A DNA stretch of 64,000 nt from Brachionus manjavacas (lineage: Eukaryota; Rotifera; Eurotatoria; Ploima; Brachionidae). A program made the translations under genes and the position numbers. Where the stretch lies: positions 8,742,001 through 8,806,000 of the forward strand of contig JAHQIY010000002.1 in assembly GCA_019054805.1 (NCBI GenBank). Reading direction: 5' to 3'. The notes below the pieces were generated by a model. It did not search any database. It had not been told where the DNA came from and saw only the letters and a program-made list of their open reading frames with translations. Shown in pieces: positions 62,334 to 64,000 of this stretch. Positions within the stretch are counted from its first letter, which is position 1; each line of letters starts with the position of its first letter.

Positions 62334-64000
62334 TTATTCTTCAACAAATCGAAATTTTCTCTTACATTTTTGAGGTAATAGATTAATATTTCGATTTTGA
62401 TAATCATCAATAATTTTGTGCATGTCTATCTCGTCATCATAATGTAGTTCCATATTGGATAGGCCATTCAAAGCCTCTTTTTTGACAAGCTTAATTTGGT
62501 TATCTTGAATTGCCAAATGCTTCAATTTGCTCAATTTTTTGAAAACATCAACTTCTAAACTTGAAATTCTGTTCCAATTTAGATGCAATTGCTCAAGTTG
62601 GCTCATACTGTCAAACCATTCTTTTTTGACCATTTTTAAATTATTGTTGTGAAGGTCGAGAATTTTGAGATTGTGAAACGATGCAAAAAAATTGTCCGCA
62701 AACGACTCCAATTTGTTATAGCTGAGTGAAAAAAACTCCATTTTATCCATGCTGCCAAATATTGGTTCTATGTGCTGGATTTCGTTCGAATCCAGCTGCA
62801 ATGATTTTAAATTGTTCAAATTTTTGAACATGTCTTTGCTTATCTTATTCCTCAACGAACACTTGACCAGGTCTAAATTTTGCAAATTTTTCAAATTATC
62901 AAATAGATCATTTTCAAAATGTTCAAGGGTGTTGTAAGAGAAATGAAGAGTTTTAAGATTGGTCAAGGATTCGAACAAGTCTGATGTGAAAAAAAATCCA
63001 TGACTAGAATTTTCAAAATTTTTGCTCAGATTTAACAGCTCTAAATTTTCTAATCTCGAAAACCATTCTTTCTTTATTTTCCTCAAGCAGTTGGCATGCA
63101 AATCAAGTCTCTTTAATTTTGCCAATGAACTAAATGAATTGTTCTCAATGAAACCGATTTGGTTGTGGCCTAGACCAACATACTCTAAATTGGTCAAGTT
63201 GGAAAAAAGCTTTTCTTCAATGTCTATTAGGCAGTTGAAGTGCAATTCGATTTCGGTCAAATTGCAAAGCTCTTTGAATATGTCTGGTGGCAGATAATCA
63301 ATTCCGTTGCCCTGCAGCTGCAAAATTCTAAGATTTGCCAGACCCCTGAATGAATCTTTGGTAAACAGATTTAGACAACACTGACAAAATCGAAGCTCGC
63401 CTAAATTTTTGAATTCCTCGAACACTTTGTCGGCCAGAGAGCAGATTTTGAAGCATTCAAAATTTAGCTTAGTGTATTCATCTGGGCTGAGTTGGTTATC
63501 AATTTTGGTAAGCTCAGGCTTCATCCAAACATCGTGTCGGCCTGACTTGATCAATTCTGGATTTTCAATAGTCTTGTCAAGTTTCATCAATAGAAGAATT
63601 GAGTCCAATATTTTCTTAATGAAAAAATTACATGCCAGAACACTTAATTCTAAAATGACTGGACATTTACCTTGTCGAGTATTTCTATCTTCATACATGG
63701 CTCAAATTTACTTGAAATTTTAATTTTTTCTTTCTTCTAATTTTATTAATTAATAAATTATTTACTTGATAAATTCAATTTTTTCAAGTGGTTCAAATTT
63801 TTTGAATAGAACAAGCTTTCCAAAGCATCTTTGTTTATCTTCGGAGTAGTGGGACTTTAAATAGACCAAAAAATCATGTGCGAACACTGATGACAAAATC
63901 TCATTCTTATCAGTTAAATTTTGGTGCATATTTTTGATCGAGTGCAATGCTCTGTCCTGATAAAAATCAATTATTTCCATGTATTGAGAGCGTATTTGCT
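62334..64000 (-). CDS. Leucine-rich-repeat protein, C-terminal part, probably 3 exons in view (cut by window edge)
   Basis: Best model: exon from the edge to 63766, intron 63765-63711 (55 bp), exon 63710-63671, intron 63670-63615 (56 bp), last exon 63614-62334. This keeps one open frame: ...KKFEPLEKIEFI, NKFEPCMKIEILDK, KILDSILLLMKLDK. The frame is still open at 64000 (QIRSQYMEIIDF), so the true start may be outside. The last exon carries about 12 repeats of 23-24 residues (LxxLxLxxNxL), such as LANLRILQLQGNGIDYLPPD and LTNLEYVGLGHNQIGFIENN. No signal peptide or membrane span is seen in the window, so it is probably intracellular and acts in protein binding. Partners are unknown. The unspliced alternative start at 63698 is less likely because its first residues do not align with the rest. 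Confidence 0.78.

Noticed and set aside
1-64000. tRNA and rRNA genes
   Set aside because: No cloverleaf with A/B boxes and no conserved rRNA core could be picked out by eye; a tRNAscan-SE and Rfam scan would be needed to exclude them fully.

Overview
This 64 kb window is eukaryotic nuclear DNA from a small invertebrate. It is very AT-rich, its introns are about 50-56 bp with GT/AG ends, and genes are sparse. Most recognisable sequence is degraded transposable elements: CR1/Jockey-type LINEs, a Penelope-like element with a GIY-YIG domain, and Helitron, MULE, hAT, piggyBac and Tc1/mariner pieces with many MITEs. The Golgi glycan enzymes, LRR protein and element mix fit a monogonont rotifer (Brachionus-like). 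That identification is inference; no search was run.

Host genes: a heparan-sulfate 6-O-sulfotransferase-like gene cut by the left edge (1-370, minus); a four-pass membrane protein (14085-14893, plus, 2 exons); a GT10 alpha-1,3-fucosyltransferase (23232-24563, plus, 2 exons); a GDP-fucose fucosyltransferase-like gene with a frameshift (34380-35500, minus); an exostosin-like glycosyltransferase (37220-38263, plus); an 805-residue disordered Gln/His/Ser-rich protein in a strikingly GC-rich island (48524-51069, minus, 2 exons); and an LRR protein cut by the right edge (62334-64000, minus, probably 3 or more exons). Four of the seven are type II Golgi-type enzymes of glycan synthesis or decoration, so their products could act in one pathway, although they are separated by transposon debris and show no operon structure.

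Mobile layout: 2.8-3.7 kb Helitron helicase fragment; 3.7-5.0 and 9.8-13.9 kb related LINE copies; 5.8-6.8 kb LINE and MULE scraps; 6.8-9.7 and 16.6-21.5 kb two near-identical copies of one long repeat, each with its own later insertion; 15.2-16.1 kb a cluster of inverted-repeat elements; 21.8-23.0 kb an internally deleted piggyBac with intact ends; 25.1-26.2 and 40.0-41.1 kb two copies of a chimeric repeat carrying a palindrome array; 26.8-31.8 kb a Penelope-like element with a candidate hammerhead ribozyme, split by a CR1 LINE; 31.8-33.7 kb another LINE; 39.1-43.7 kb a CR1 LINE split by two insertions, one with a 36-bp target duplication and one a hAT with an 8-bp target duplication; 44.9-46.0 kb a long-TIR MITE; 47.0-48.2 kb a LINE fragment framed by inverted motif arrays; 52.7-62.1 kb smaller MITEs and LINE or transposase fragments.

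I did not find a convincing new multi-gene system. The items most worth a second look are the candidate ribozyme, the chimeric repeat with its palindromes and 36-bp target duplication, the possible LINE-fragment capture at 47-48 kb, the shared 3'-end stem-loops of the LINEs, and the fucosyltransferase-like gene broken at its donor-binding loop.
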